A stretch of DNA of 64,000 nt from Candidatus Ruminococcus avistercoris (GTDB taxonomy: Bacteria > Bacillota > Clostridia > Lachnospirales > Lachnospiraceae): assembly GCA_019120315.1 (NCBI GenBank), contig DWVJ01000034.1, positions 1 through 64,000 of the forward strand, written 5' to 3'. The notes under the pieces were generated by a model. That model saw only the letters and a program-made list of their open reading frames with translations, did not search any database and was not told the origin of the DNA. Both the position numbers and the translations under genes were made by a program. This document shows positions 34,142 to 41,953 of this stretch, in pieces; within the stretch, counting starts at the first letter, position 1; every line of letters starts with the position of its first letter.

Positions 34142-35350
34142 GTGGCAGAAGTTATTCTGAAGCAAATTAAAAAGGTTTATCCCAACCAGGAACCGAAAAA
34201 AGAAAAGAAAAAGAAAAAAAATACAGAAGAAAAGAAAAGTAATTTAAAAGTAACGGAAGAAGGCGTGCTGGCGGTACAGGATTTCAATATTGAAATAAAG
34301 GATAAAGAATTTATCGTGCTGGTAGGCCCTTCCGGATGCGGAAAGTCCACCACGCTGCGTATGGTGGCCGGGCTGGAAGAAATCAGCGGCGGAGAGCTGT
34401 ATATTGACGGCACGCTGATGAACGATGTGGCGCCAAAAGACCGCGATATCGCTATGGTATTTCAGAATTACGCGCTGTATCCCCATATGACAGTCTGGGA
34501 AAACATTGCCTTTCCTCTGAAACTGCATAAAGTATCCAAAGAGGAGATTGCGGAAAGAGTCAGCCAGGCAGCGGAAATTCTGGGGATCACGGAATACCTG
34601 GACAGAAAGCCGAAAGCATTGTCCGGCGGACAAAGGCAGCGTGTGGCGATTGGACGTGCCATCGTGCGGGAGCCCAAGGTGCTGCTGATGGATGAGCCGC
34701 TGTCTAATCTGGATGCCAAGCTGCGTAACCAGATGCGTGCGGAGATTATCAAATTAAGACAGCGGATCAATACTACTTTTATCTATGTAACCCATGACCA
34801 GACCGAGGCCATGACGCTGGGAGACCGTATCGTAATCATGAAGGACGGAGAAGTTCAGCAGATCGGTACGCCCCAGGAAGTATTTAATTATCCGGCCAAT
34901 CTGTTTGTCGCCGGGTTCATCGGAATGCCGCGGATGAATTTCTACGATGCCCAGCTGGTGAAAGACGGGGATCAGTATGCGGTGGAACTGGAGAATGCTC
35001 ACGTGGTACTGTCAGAGGAAAAACAGAAGAACCTGACAGAAAATCAGGTGCAGCCAGGTCCGATTACGCTGGGCGTAAGACCGGAACATCTCCAGCTTTC
35101 CGGGGATGGCAAAGGGGCGCTGAAAGGCACAGTGGAAGTCAGCGAGATGATGGGAAGTGAAATCCATCTGCATGTCCGCGCCTGCGGTACGGATACGATT
35201 ATCATCGTGCAGACGCTGGATCTGGATGGTTCGATTAATTTCCCCATCGGCAGCGAGGTTGCTTTTACTTTCAGCGGAAATACCGCTCATGTATTTGATC
35301 GCGAGACACAGAAAAATCTGGAACTGAAGACGGACGACATTGTATCGTAA
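34142..35350 (+). CDS. Sugar ABC importer ATPase (MsmK/UgpC-like) with lysine-rich insert
   Basis: A 402-residue ATPase of the CUT1 type. Walker A is GPSGCGKST (62-70), signature LSGGQRQR, Walker B LLMDEPLSNLD, H-loop THDQTEAMTL, then the C-terminal MalK-type regulatory OB fold. GTG 34142 with AAAGGAGG upstream gives the family-typical AEVILKQIKKVYP. Oddly, about 25 residues (15-39) rich in lysine and glutamate (EPKKEKKKKKNTEEKK) are inserted between the first strand and the usual V/LAVxDFN segment. It probably powers the importer at 30070-33126 and may serve the ATPase-less importer at 9955-13165. Confidence 0.94.
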   Translation: MAEVILKQIKKVYPNQEPKKEKKKKKNTEEKKSNLKVTEEGVLAVQDFNIEIKDKEFIVLVGPSGCGKSTTLRMVAGLEEISGGELYIDGTLMNDVAPKDRDIAMVFQNYALYPHMTVWENIAFPLKLHKVSKEEIAERVSQAAEILGITEYLDRKPKALSGGQRQRVAIGRAIVREPKVLLMDEPLSNLDAKLRNQMRAEIIKLRQRINTTFIYVTHDQTEAMTLGDRIVIMKDGEVQQIGTPQEVFNYPANLFVAGFIGMPRMNFYDAQLVKDGDQYAVELENAHVVLSEEKQKNLTENQVQPGPITLGVRPEHLQLSGDGKGALKGTVEVSEMMGSEIHLHVRACGTDTIIIVQTLDLDGSINFPIGSEVAFTFSGNTAHVFDRETQKNLELKTDDIVS

Positions 35351-35365
35351 CGGAATTGTTTTGTG

Positions 35366-35412
35366 ACATGCTTTCCCGGGAAGCAAACGGTCCCGGGAAA
35401 GCATGTGCTTTT
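35366..35412 (+). terminator. Intrinsic terminator of the LacI/CUT1 operon
   Basis: ACATGCTTTCCCGGGA pairs perfectly with TCCCGGGAAAGCATGT, followed by GCTTTTT. Confidence 0.9.
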
Positions 35413-35429
35413 TCAGAAAGGGTGAGAGG

Positions 35430-36167
35430 ATGGAAGAACTGCAGGGGATGATCGCATATCTAGAAGAATTTAATTTCGCTTCCGTGATTCTGCGCCTCTT
35501 TCTGGCAATGGTGTGCGGGGGCCTTCTGGGGCTGGAGAGAAAGCGAAAGCACAGGCCGGCCGATGCCCGTACCTATATGATGGTCTGCATGGGAGCGGCG
35601 CTGACCATGTTGATCGGAGAATACGAATACAACATGGTGAATTCGGCCTGGGCGGAACTCATGGAGGAAATCGACGTCAACGCAGACGTTTCCCGGATTG
35701 GCGCTCAGGTGGTGAATGGGATCGGTTTTCTTGGGGCCGGCACGATTCTGATCAACGGACGCAAACAGAGTGTAAAAGGATTGACGACGGCGGCCGGTCT
35801 GTGGGCTTCCGGGTGCATGGGCCTGGCCATCGGCGTGGGATTTTACGAGTGCGTGATCATCGGCGGGCTATTGATCTATGCGGCGCTGCGGCTGCTGCCG
35901 GTGATCGAGGAGACGTTTATCGAAAAGGCGCCTTTGATTAATATTTATGTGGAATTTCAGTCCATGGATAACTTGGGGGAAGTGCTGGCCAGGATTAAGG
36001 AGCAGCACGCCCAGATCCTGGATCTGGATTTGAATCATGGAAGTTCGGAGTTCTCGGTCAATCCAAGCGTGGTGGTTTCCATGGCGCTGGATGGCAGACT
36101 GCCCCACACCAGGATTCTGATCGCCTTGGCCGGGCTGGAATGTGTTCATGTGGTGGAGGAGCTGTAG
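35430..36167 (+). CDS. MgtC/SapB-family membrane protein (first copy)
   Basis: A 245-residue protein with the MgtC N-terminal membrane domain: RLFLAMVCGGLLGLERKRKHRPADARTYMMVCMGAAL, VNGIGFLGAGTIL, VKGLTTAAGLWASGCMGLAIG. Four to five membrane segments are followed by a soluble ACT-like C-terminal domain of about 85 residues. Start ATG 35430 behind GAGAGG. A second MgtC-like gene follows in tandem after 35 bases. In pathogens MgtC modulates the F-ATPase; in commensals the role is unclear, with possible links to Mg2+ or acid stress. Confidence 0.9.
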   Translation: MEELQGMIAYLEEFNFASVILRLFLAMVCGGLLGLERKRKHRPADARTYMMVCMGAALTMLIGEYEYNMVNSAWAELMEEIDVNADVSRIGAQVVNGIGFLGAGTILINGRKQSVKGLTTAAGLWASGCMGLAIGVGFYECVIIGGLLIYAALRLLPVIEETFIEKAPLINIYVEFQSMDNLGEVLARIKEQHAQILDLDLNHGSSEFSVNPSVVVSMALDGRLPHTRILIALAGLECVHVVEEL

Positions 36168-36202
36168 AAAAGACAGTACAGAAAAAGGAAGGAGGAGCGG
36201 CT

Positions 36203-36895
36203 ATGCTGGCGATATTTGACAATCTGCGGGATGTTTCGTTTTTTTCCGTTGCCCTGCGTCTGTTCCTGGCTGTGCTGTGCGGCGGCCTCATCGGAATCGA
36301 GCGAACCTACAAACGGCGGCCGGCCGGATTTCGGACACATATCCTGATCTGCATGGGAGCGGCGGTAACCACGCTGACCAGTCAGTATATGGTCCTGAAT
36401 CTGCATTATTATACGGATATGGGAAGAATCGGAGCCCAGGTGGTGGCCGGTATCGGTTTTATCGGTGCGGGTACCATCATTGTAACGCGGCAGAACCGGG
36501 TGAAAGGTCTGACGACGGCGGCCGGCATGTGGGCGTCGGCGATTATCGGACTGGCTTTTGGCGTCGGCTTCTATGAGGGCGGTATCGTCGTCACCGTTCT
36601 GATTCTGCTGGCGGAGATCTGGCTGTCCAGGATGGAACACAGGATCCTGAGCCATGTGCCGGAAATCAATCTTTACATTGAGTACCGGGATCAGATATGT
36701 CTGAAGGATCTTTTGCGCATGTTTCGCTTCCGTCAGGTGAAGCTTTTGGACATTGAGATTACCCGGGCAAAGGGAAACGACACATTGAATGCCTGCGCCA
36801 TCCTCACGCTTCGCCTTAACAAAAACTGTACGGTGGAAGAGGTGCTGGAGTGGATCCGGACGGCAAAAGGCGTTCTGACAGTGGAAGAACTGTAA
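36203..36895 (+). CDS. MgtC/SapB-family membrane protein (second copy)
   Basis: A 230-residue paralogue of the preceding gene: LRLFLAVLCGGLIGIERTYKRRPAGFRTH, VAGIGFIGAGTIIV, VKGLTTAAGMWASAIIGLAFG, then a divergent soluble C-terminal domain. Start ATG 36203 after GGAGGAG. The two proteins differ most in the C-terminal domain and in an insertion present only in the first (near EEIDVNADVS). They may form a heteromer. The PfkB gene follows after 25 bases, so all three may be co-transcribed. Confidence 0.9.
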   Translation: MLAIFDNLRDVSFFSVALRLFLAVLCGGLIGIERTYKRRPAGFRTHILICMGAAVTTLTSQYMVLNLHYYTDMGRIGAQVVAGIGFIGAGTIIVTRQNRVKGLTTAAGMWASAIIGLAFGVGFYEGGIVVTVLILLAEIWLSRMEHRILSHVPEINLYIEYRDQICLKDLLRMFRFRQVKLLDIEITRAKGNDTLNACAILTLRLNKNCTVEEVLEWIRTAKGVLTVEEL

Positions 36896-36920
36896 ACCCC
36901 GGGAGGCGGAAAGGAGTAGT

Positions 36921-37802
36921 ATGGAAAAAAAGTATGATGTTATGGTCATCGGACCGGTGTCCATCGATTACAATATTGATTATCAGGGAAATGAACGCCG
37001 TGAAATCGGCGGAGCCGTGGTGGCGTCGGGATATGCGGCTGCCGGAAGCGGCGTCAGGACGGCCATTTACTGTAAGATGAATGAAGAGGAGGTGGATGTG
37101 CAGGAACGGTTTGCCGATGCGGCTGCAGATCTTTACTGGGGGCATTCCGCTCATACCTGTTCCATCCGCAATCAATATTTCACAGCGGATAAAGAGAAAC
37201 GGCAGTGCACCTCCATGGGAGTGTGTGATCCGTTCCGTTTTGAGGAGCTGCCCAAGGTACAGACGGATGTGTATCATTTTGCCGGACTGGTTTACGGGGA
37301 TTTTGACGGGTCTCTCTTTGAGCAGGCTTCCGCTCACGGAAAAGTGGCGTTGGATGTGCAGTGTATGCTGCGTCACGTGGAAGAGGACAAATCCATGATG
37401 TTCCATGACTGGGAAGAAAAGAAAAAGTATCTGCCGCTGATGGATTATTTTAAAACGGATGCGGCGGAAGCAGAGATCCTCACCGGCCTGACAGACCGGG
37501 CGGAAGCGGCGCGGATGATTCACGACTGGGGAGCAAAGGAAGTGGTGATTACCCATAACACAGAGGTGCTGGCCTATGACGGCAGGGACCTTCTGACCTG
37601 TCCCATCAAGGCGAGAAATCTCTCCGGACGGACCGGACGGGGAGACACCACCTTTGCCGGCTATATTGCCGCCAGACAGACCCAGGATATCGAACAGGCT
37701 CTTCTCTACTGTACAGCCCTGGTGTCTTTGAAGATGGAGACGCCAGGGCCCTATAAAGGGACGCGGCAGGATGTGCTGGATTATATCAAAGAATTTTACT
37801 GA
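36921..37802 (+). CDS. PfkB-family carbohydrate kinase
   Basis: A 293-residue ribokinase-fold kinase. The C-terminal signature is GRTGRGDTTFAGYIA, with the catalytic aspartate of the GxGD motif (usual form GAGDTF) preserved. The N-terminal GG segment is GGAVVASGYAAA. It phosphorylates a sugar or nucleoside with ATP; substrate not assignable. It lies after the two MgtC-like genes and before a bidirectional terminator. It could process the product of the nearby LacI-regulated importer, but a terminator lies between them. Confidence 0.9.
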   Translation: MEKKYDVMVIGPVSIDYNIDYQGNERREIGGAVVASGYAAAGSGVRTAIYCKMNEEEVDVQERFADAAADLYWGHSAHTCSIRNQYFTADKEKRQCTSMGVCDPFRFEELPKVQTDVYHFAGLVYGDFDGSLFEQASAHGKVALDVQCMLRHVEEDKSMMFHDWEEKKKYLPLMDYFKTDAAEAEILTGLTDRAEAARMIHDWGAKEVVITHNTEVLAYDGRDLLTCPIKARNLSGRTGRGDTTFAGYIAARQTQDIEQALLYCTALVSLKMETPGPYKGTRQDVLDYIKEFY

Positions 37803-37811
37803 ATTAAATAA

Positions 37812-37847
37812 AAAAGCGGCGCCACCCTTTCGGGCTGGCGCCGCTTT
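37812..37847. terminator. Bidirectional terminator
   Basis: AAAGCGGCGCCA pairs with TGGCGCCGCTTT around CCCTTTCGGGC. An A-run before it serves as T-run for the minus-strand gene. Confidence 0.9.
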
Positions 37848-37857
37848 GCGGCATCTG

Positions 37858-38796
37858 TTATTTTTTCTGACGCGGGAGAAAAGACTCCTGCAGGGCTGTT
37901 TCGTTGATATCCTGGCCGATGACGATGAAAAGCCCTTTTTTGATGGCGGCCGGTTTGATGTAAAAGCCGTCCAGTGAACAGTTGACTTCATACCAATGTC
38001 CGGAGGTGTCGGCGATGTGGCCTTTGATCCGGAGGATTTTTCCCAGGGAAGAGTCGTTCATCAGCCGTTCCAGTCTCTCTTTCAGATCTTTTTCATTTTC
38101 GCAGCGGCCGGCCATGACTCTGGCGGTAAAAATACTGCCGTGCTGCATAAACTCGCGTTCATGGTCGGAAATCCGGTATCCTGCCTGTTCAAAGGAGGCG
38201 AAATCTTCATCCGTAAGCGCATCCCAGGGTTTCGTGCAGACGTCGTCAGAAAATATCCGGCTGCATCCGCGCTGCGCGATCAGTTCATTGATTTTTTTCA
38301 GCGTTTCCTGTATGGTGTCCTCAGAGAAAAGCTGGGTTTTGCTCATGATCATCTTTCCCGAGGAAAGAAGCTGGGAAAACATCAGATATTTGGCCTCGTC
38401 GGAGAGACTATCGTCGAAACGGGCGTCCACGATGGTGAAAATATTACCGATTTCACAGCAGCTTTTCACCGGTTCTGTGAACATTACGTCAAAGAACTCG
38501 TCCACATCATATATCCCCGAAGGTTCCACCAGAATCCGGTCGTATCCTCTGGCGGCTCCGTCCAGCAGCATATTTTGAAAGGATATTTTTCCGGTACAGC
38601 ACATACATCCGCCGGCGATCTGGCTGATGTCGCAGCCCTGATCCCGCAGAATGATGGAATCCACGCTGACGCCTCCAAATTCATTTTCGATGATATTGAT
38701 TTTCTTTTCCTGCCTTTGCAGATAGTCCGCATATCTGCGGATGAAGGTTGTCTTGCCGGAACCTAAAAACCCGGTAATCAGATCTACTTTAACCAT
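37858..38796 (-). CDS. G3E-family GTPase (CobW/YjiA/COG0523)
   Basis: A 312-residue P-loop GTPase. Walker A GFLGSGKTT (9-17), the metal-binding CxCC motif GGCMCC (C64, C66, C67), the ENEFGG segment and a GTPase-type MSKT base-recognition motif are present, followed by a C-terminal CobW domain. Start ATG 38796 after AGGAGG; the upstream open frame lies in the AraC gene. COG0523 proteins are metal chaperones for zinc, cobalt/cobalamin or other metalloenzymes. It lies five bases after an AraC gene on the same strand, next to UROD-family genes, so a role in loading a metal- or corrinoid-dependent methyltransferase is plausible but inferred. Confidence 0.92.
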   Translation of the reverse strand: MVKVDLITGFLGSGKTTFIRRYADYLQRQEKKINIIENEFGGVSVDSIILRDQGCDISQIAGGCMCCTGKISFQNMLLDGAARGYDRILVEPSGIYDVDEFFDVMFTEPVKSCCEIGNIFTIVDARFDDSLSDEAKYLMFSQLLSSGKMIMSKTQLFSEDTIQETLKKINELIAQRGCSRIFSDDVCTKPWDALTDEDFASFEQAGYRISDHEREFMQHGSIFTARVMAGRCENEKDLKERLERLMNDSSLGKILRIKGHIADTSGHWYEVNCSLDGFYIKPAAIKKGLFIVIGQDINETALQESFLPRQKK

Positions 38797-38800
38797 AATA

Positions 38801-39772
38801 TCAATCCTCCTGTTTCTTTTGCGGCGCTGCCGGTATCTTTTTGAAATAGCGCGGCGAGTAGCCGATGATTTTTTTAAATAAGCGTGAAAAATAGTTGACG
38901 TCCAGGATCCCTGCTTTTGCGGCGGCATCGGAGATGGACAGGCCATTTCCCTGCATGTATTCCAGCGCTTTTACCACCCGGATCCGGTTCAGGTAATCCA
39001 AAGGAGTTAAGCCGGTCACCTCTTTAAAAACGGTACGGAAATAGCTTTCGGAGAGGGAGGACGCATCTGCAATTTGTTTTACTGTGAGAGCGCTGGCAAA
39101 ATTTTGCTCCAGAAAAATCAGAGAATTTAAGATCAGCTGTTTTTTATGTTCCGGCGGGGCCACAGGACGTTGGGGCATATTGGTCCTGGCCCGTTTGAAG
39201 ATCACCAGGATCATCTGCAGAATGGCAGCCTTCATGTACTCGGAGTCGTACTGCATGTTGATGTGCTCCTGTTCAATCCGATGAAGCAGATGTTCCACAT
39301 CCATAGCCTGGGCGGGGGCGAGATGGATGATACCCTGTTTGGACAGGTTGTCCGTAGTGAGTGCCGGTCCGTCGGCGTCTGCATCCCGCAGGCTGACGGT
39401 AAGAAGCAGATTATCCCACTGCGCTTTTACATTTTCCAGTCCTGTCGAAATGGCCGACTGCTGATAAGTGCCGCTGGTGACGTAATCAGATCTTTGCCCG
39501 ATCCGCTCCGGGAAAAAATAGCAGTTGGAAATGACTGTTTTTGAGGTTACGGTATATCCATGGTTCTCGTGGGGAGGGACAATAAATACATCCCCTGCGA
39601 TGAGGGGGGCTTCCACATCGCGAAATCGGTGAATGCAGGCGCCGCGGGTGATCAGAATGAATTCATAGTGACGGTGCATATGTTCTTCGATTTCAGTGGG
39701 AGAAGGATAAGATTCAAACTTTACGGCGATGGACGATGTGTCCGAGGCTGGAAAGTCATAATAAATACCCAT
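38801..39772 (-). CDS. AraC-family regulator (paralogue A)
   Basis: A 323-residue regulator with an N-terminal cupin (EIEEHMHRHYEFILITRGACIHRF, APLIAGDVFIVPPHENH) and C-terminal double HTH (LTVKQIADASSLSESYFRTVF, SISDAAAKAGILDVNYFSRLFKK). Very similar to the protein at 40802-41776. It is divergent from the shortened UROD-like gene at 39902 and co-directional with the G3E GTPase gene. Its promoter (TTTACA-N17-TAAAAT on the minus strand) is nearly identical to that of the paralogue. Confidence 0.93.
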   Translation of the reverse strand: MGIYYDFPASDTSSIAVKFESYPSPTEIEEHMHRHYEFILITRGACIHRFRDVEAPLIAGDVFIVPPHENHGYTVTSKTVISNCYFFPERIGQRSDYVTSGTYQQSAISTGLENVKAQWDNLLLTVSLRDADADGPALTTDNLSKQGIIHLAPAQAMDVEHLLHRIEQEHINMQYDSEYMKAAILQMILVIFKRARTNMPQRPVAPPEHKKQLILNSLIFLEQNFASALTVKQIADASSLSESYFRTVFKEVTGLTPLDYLNRIRVVKALEYMQGNGLSISDAAAKAGILDVNYFSRLFKKIIGYSPRYFKKIPAAPQKKQED

Positions 39773-39805
39773 GAAACGCCTCCTGGTATTTTTAATCTTA
39801 CTTTT

Positions 39806-39860
39806 TATCTATTTTAGTACGTGTAAGGACAAATGTAAATATAAAAAGTCGAATTGTACT
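39806..39860 (-). promoter_or_regulatory. Promoter and upstream element of AraC paralogue A
   Basis: On the minus strand: TTTACA, 17 bases, TAAAAT. The 28-base block at 39833-39860, covering the -35 and about 20 bases upstream, matches 41824-41851 at 25 of 28 positions. The block lies between the AraC gene and the divergent gene at 39902. Confidence 0.65.
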
Positions 39861-39901
39861 AAAAAACAGACGATTTCTTCTGACGTCAGAGATAAAAAAA
39901 T

Positions 39902-40786
39902 ATGAGAATCGACAAAGGATACTGGGGCAACTGGATCACAGAAGGATGGCCGATCGAGGAGGTGAAAATTTCAGATAGAGATCGTGGGATTTTGCAGGAT
40001 CTGGCGAAACAATTTCGGGAATTATGTGAAAGGCCTGTGGAAAAGGAAAAAATTCAGCTCTGGAAAGATCATAATGATTTGAAAGAAACCAGGCCGCTGC
40101 TGCTGGTGGATATGGAAAATGGATGGAATGAAGCGGTAAGGTTTGACCGGGATATCAAATGCGAGGGTTATATGGCGCAGGACTGGGAAATGTGGTTTCG
40201 AAAAGAAATTTTCTGGGCAAAGAAGATGCAGGATGACAAACCGCTGACGCCGGTATTTTATCTTCCCCATCGCGCGGTCAATACCGAATGGGGTATCGGG
40301 GAAAATAAAGTGGAAATCGGCGAAGGAGATAAGAATAAAGCGTATTCCTGGGTGGCCACTATGAAGGATATGGATGATGAAGAATTTGAAAATCTGGATG
40401 TGGAAAAAACGATCGAGGATCCGGTTGTCATAGTGGATGAGAAGGCAACAAATGCAGCGTTGGAGCTGGCGAAAGAGGTGTTTGACGGCATCGTGGATGT
40501 GAAACTGAGAACCTGGTGGTTCTGGTCGTCTCATATCGCTTTGGCATATGCAAATTTCCGGGGACAGGATGGTCTGCTGTATGATAATACGGACAATACT
40601 TTGCCGGATATGAACGAGGATGTGATTCGCACAGAACTTCGCCGTATGTTTGAAAAAACAAAAGAGAATGACAATCACGTGGAGGTGGTATTGAAAGATC
40701 TCCACACTATCAGCAATAAACCGGAGCAGGTCATTCGGTGGGTGCAGATCGCCCGGGAAGAAATGGAAAGAATCTATCTGGCATAA
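39902..40786 (+). CDS. Internally shortened UROD-like protein
   Basis: A 294-residue relative of the protein at 27417-28646. Its first ~220 residues align (LAKQFRELCERP, RPLLLVDMENGW, VDEKATNAALELAKEVFDGI) and its last ~60 align (HVEVVLKDLHTISNKPEQVIRW against TVELTIRDVYTIHNN). About 115 residues in between, including the region holding the CCDP metal-site motif, are missing without a frame break; the join falls near LLYDNTDNTLPD. It may be a non-catalytic or partner form, or a decayed gene. No clear ribosome site was seen before ATG 39902. Divergent from AraC paralogue A. Confidence 0.7.
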   Translation: MRIDKGYWGNWITEGWPIEEVKISDRDRGILQDLAKQFRELCERPVEKEKIQLWKDHNDLKETRPLLLVDMENGWNEAVRFDRDIKCEGYMAQDWEMWFRKEIFWAKKMQDDKPLTPVFYLPHRAVNTEWGIGENKVEIGEGDKNKAYSWVATMKDMDDEEFENLDVEKTIEDPVVIVDEKATNAALELAKEVFDGIVDVKLRTWWFWSSHIALAYANFRGQDGLLYDNTDNTLPDMNEDVIRTELRRMFEKTKENDNHVEVVLKDLHTISNKPEQVIRWVQIAREEMERIYLA

Positions 40787-40789
40787 TTT

Positions 40790-40815
40790 GGCCGGCGGCG
40801 GTCAGTCCGCCGGCC
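40790..40815. terminator. GC-rich hairpin between convergent genes
   Basis: GGCCGGCGG pairs with CCGCCGGCC. It overlaps the stop of the minus-strand AraC gene and has no T-run, so it is a weak or structural terminator. Confidence 0.5.
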
Positions 40816-41776
40816 GGGCCAGGGAGATAGAAGGGTTGCTCCGGAAGGCTCGGGGGGTCTGCCCTGTGATTCGTTTAAACAGCCTGGTGAAGTAGTTGGA
40901 ATCGGGAATTCCTACACGTATGGCAGTCTCTGTGATGGAGAGTTCTTCATCCTGCAGATATTCCAGCGCTCTGGCGATACGGATCCGGTTCAGATAATCC
41001 AGGGGAGACAGTCCCATCACTTCCTTAAATACGCCGCGGAAATAGCTTTCTGACAGGTTGGATGCGGCGGCCATTTCTTTTACGGTGACGGGATCCTGGT
41101 AGTGTTCCTCCAGGAAAATCAGAGAATTTAAGATCAGCCGGCGTTTGGGGTCGGGCTGTTCCGGCACGTTCTGCGGCAGACTGTTTCTGGCTCGCTTAAA
41201 AATGACCAGGATCATCTGCAGGATACCGGCTTTCATATATTCACTGTCAAAAGCCAGGTTAGCGTGTTCCGCCTCGATGCGGTGCAGCAGTCCGATGACG
41301 TCCATGGCCTGTGTAGGCGGCAGATGCAGAACGCCCTGTCTGGTCAGATTGTCGGTGATTTCTCTGGAAGTCCTGGCGCCGGAGGCGCTGCGCAGCGGCG
41401 CGGTGGACATAAGACGGTCCCATTGCTTTTTGACATCATTCAGACTGGTGGGGATATTTTTCTCTTCAAAAGCCACGTCGCTGACGTATTCGGCGAACTG
41501 CCCCAGCCGTTCCGGGAAAAAATAGCAGTTGACGATGCTGGCCGGGGAGTGCATATAGTAAGCGTGGGATTCATTGGGAGGAATCAGAAAAACGTCCCCC
41601 GCGATCAGCGGAACGTCTACGCCGCGGAAGCTGTGGATGCAGGTTCCGCGGGTGACCAGAGTAAATTCATAGTAATGATGCATGTGCCGAATGATTTCGG
41701 AACCGCTGTCGTAATCTTCAAAATTTACATCGATGGATGTCATGTTTGATGTGGGAAAATCAATGTAAAAATCCAT
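40802..41776 (-). CDS. AraC-family regulator (paralogue B)
   Basis: A 324-residue AraC regulator closely similar to the one at 38801-39772 along its whole length: cupin EIIRHMHHYYEFTLVTRGTCIHSF, VPLIAGDVFLIPPNESH; HTH VTVKEMAAASNLSESYFRGVF, SITETAIRVGIPDSNYFTRLFK. It is divergent from the Gfo/Idh dehydrogenase gene at 41954 and convergent with the shortened UROD-like gene. The pair looks like a local duplication of an AraC-plus-divergent-promoter unit, each copy now facing a different metabolic gene. Confidence 0.93.
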   Translation of the reverse strand: MDFYIDFPTSNMTSIDVNFEDYDSGSEIIRHMHHYYEFTLVTRGTCIHSFRGVDVPLIAGDVFLIPPNESHAYYMHSPASIVNCYFFPERLGQFAEYVSDVAFEEKNIPTSLNDVKKQWDRLMSTAPLRSASGARTSREITDNLTRQGVLHLPPTQAMDVIGLLHRIEAEHANLAFDSEYMKAGILQMILVIFKRARNSLPQNVPEQPDPKRRLILNSLIFLEEHYQDPVTVKEMAAASNLSESYFRGVFKEVMGLSPLDYLNRIRIARALEYLQDEELSITETAIRVGIPDSNYFTRLFKRITGQTPRAFRSNPSISLARPAD

Positions 41777-41796
41777 CTGTCACCTCCTTGGTTTGG

Positions 41797-41851
41797 TATC
41801 TATTTTACTCTGGACAAGACTATATGTAAATATAAAAAGTTGATTTGTGCT
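41797..41851 (-). promoter_or_regulatory. Promoter and upstream element of AraC paralogue B
   Basis: On the minus strand: TTTACA, 17 bases, TAAAAT, with the same upstream 28-base block as at 39833-39860. No convincing plus-strand promoter for the dehydrogenase gene is visible, so it may depend on activation from this region. Confidence 0.65.
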
Positions 41852-41953
41852 GTTTTTTTTGTCGGAATGTTATATTGAAAAAGCAAGATACGTAGTACAA
41901 TGGGTTCATCAGAACAACAGAAAAACAAATTTCTAAAGAAAGGAAACAAAAAC

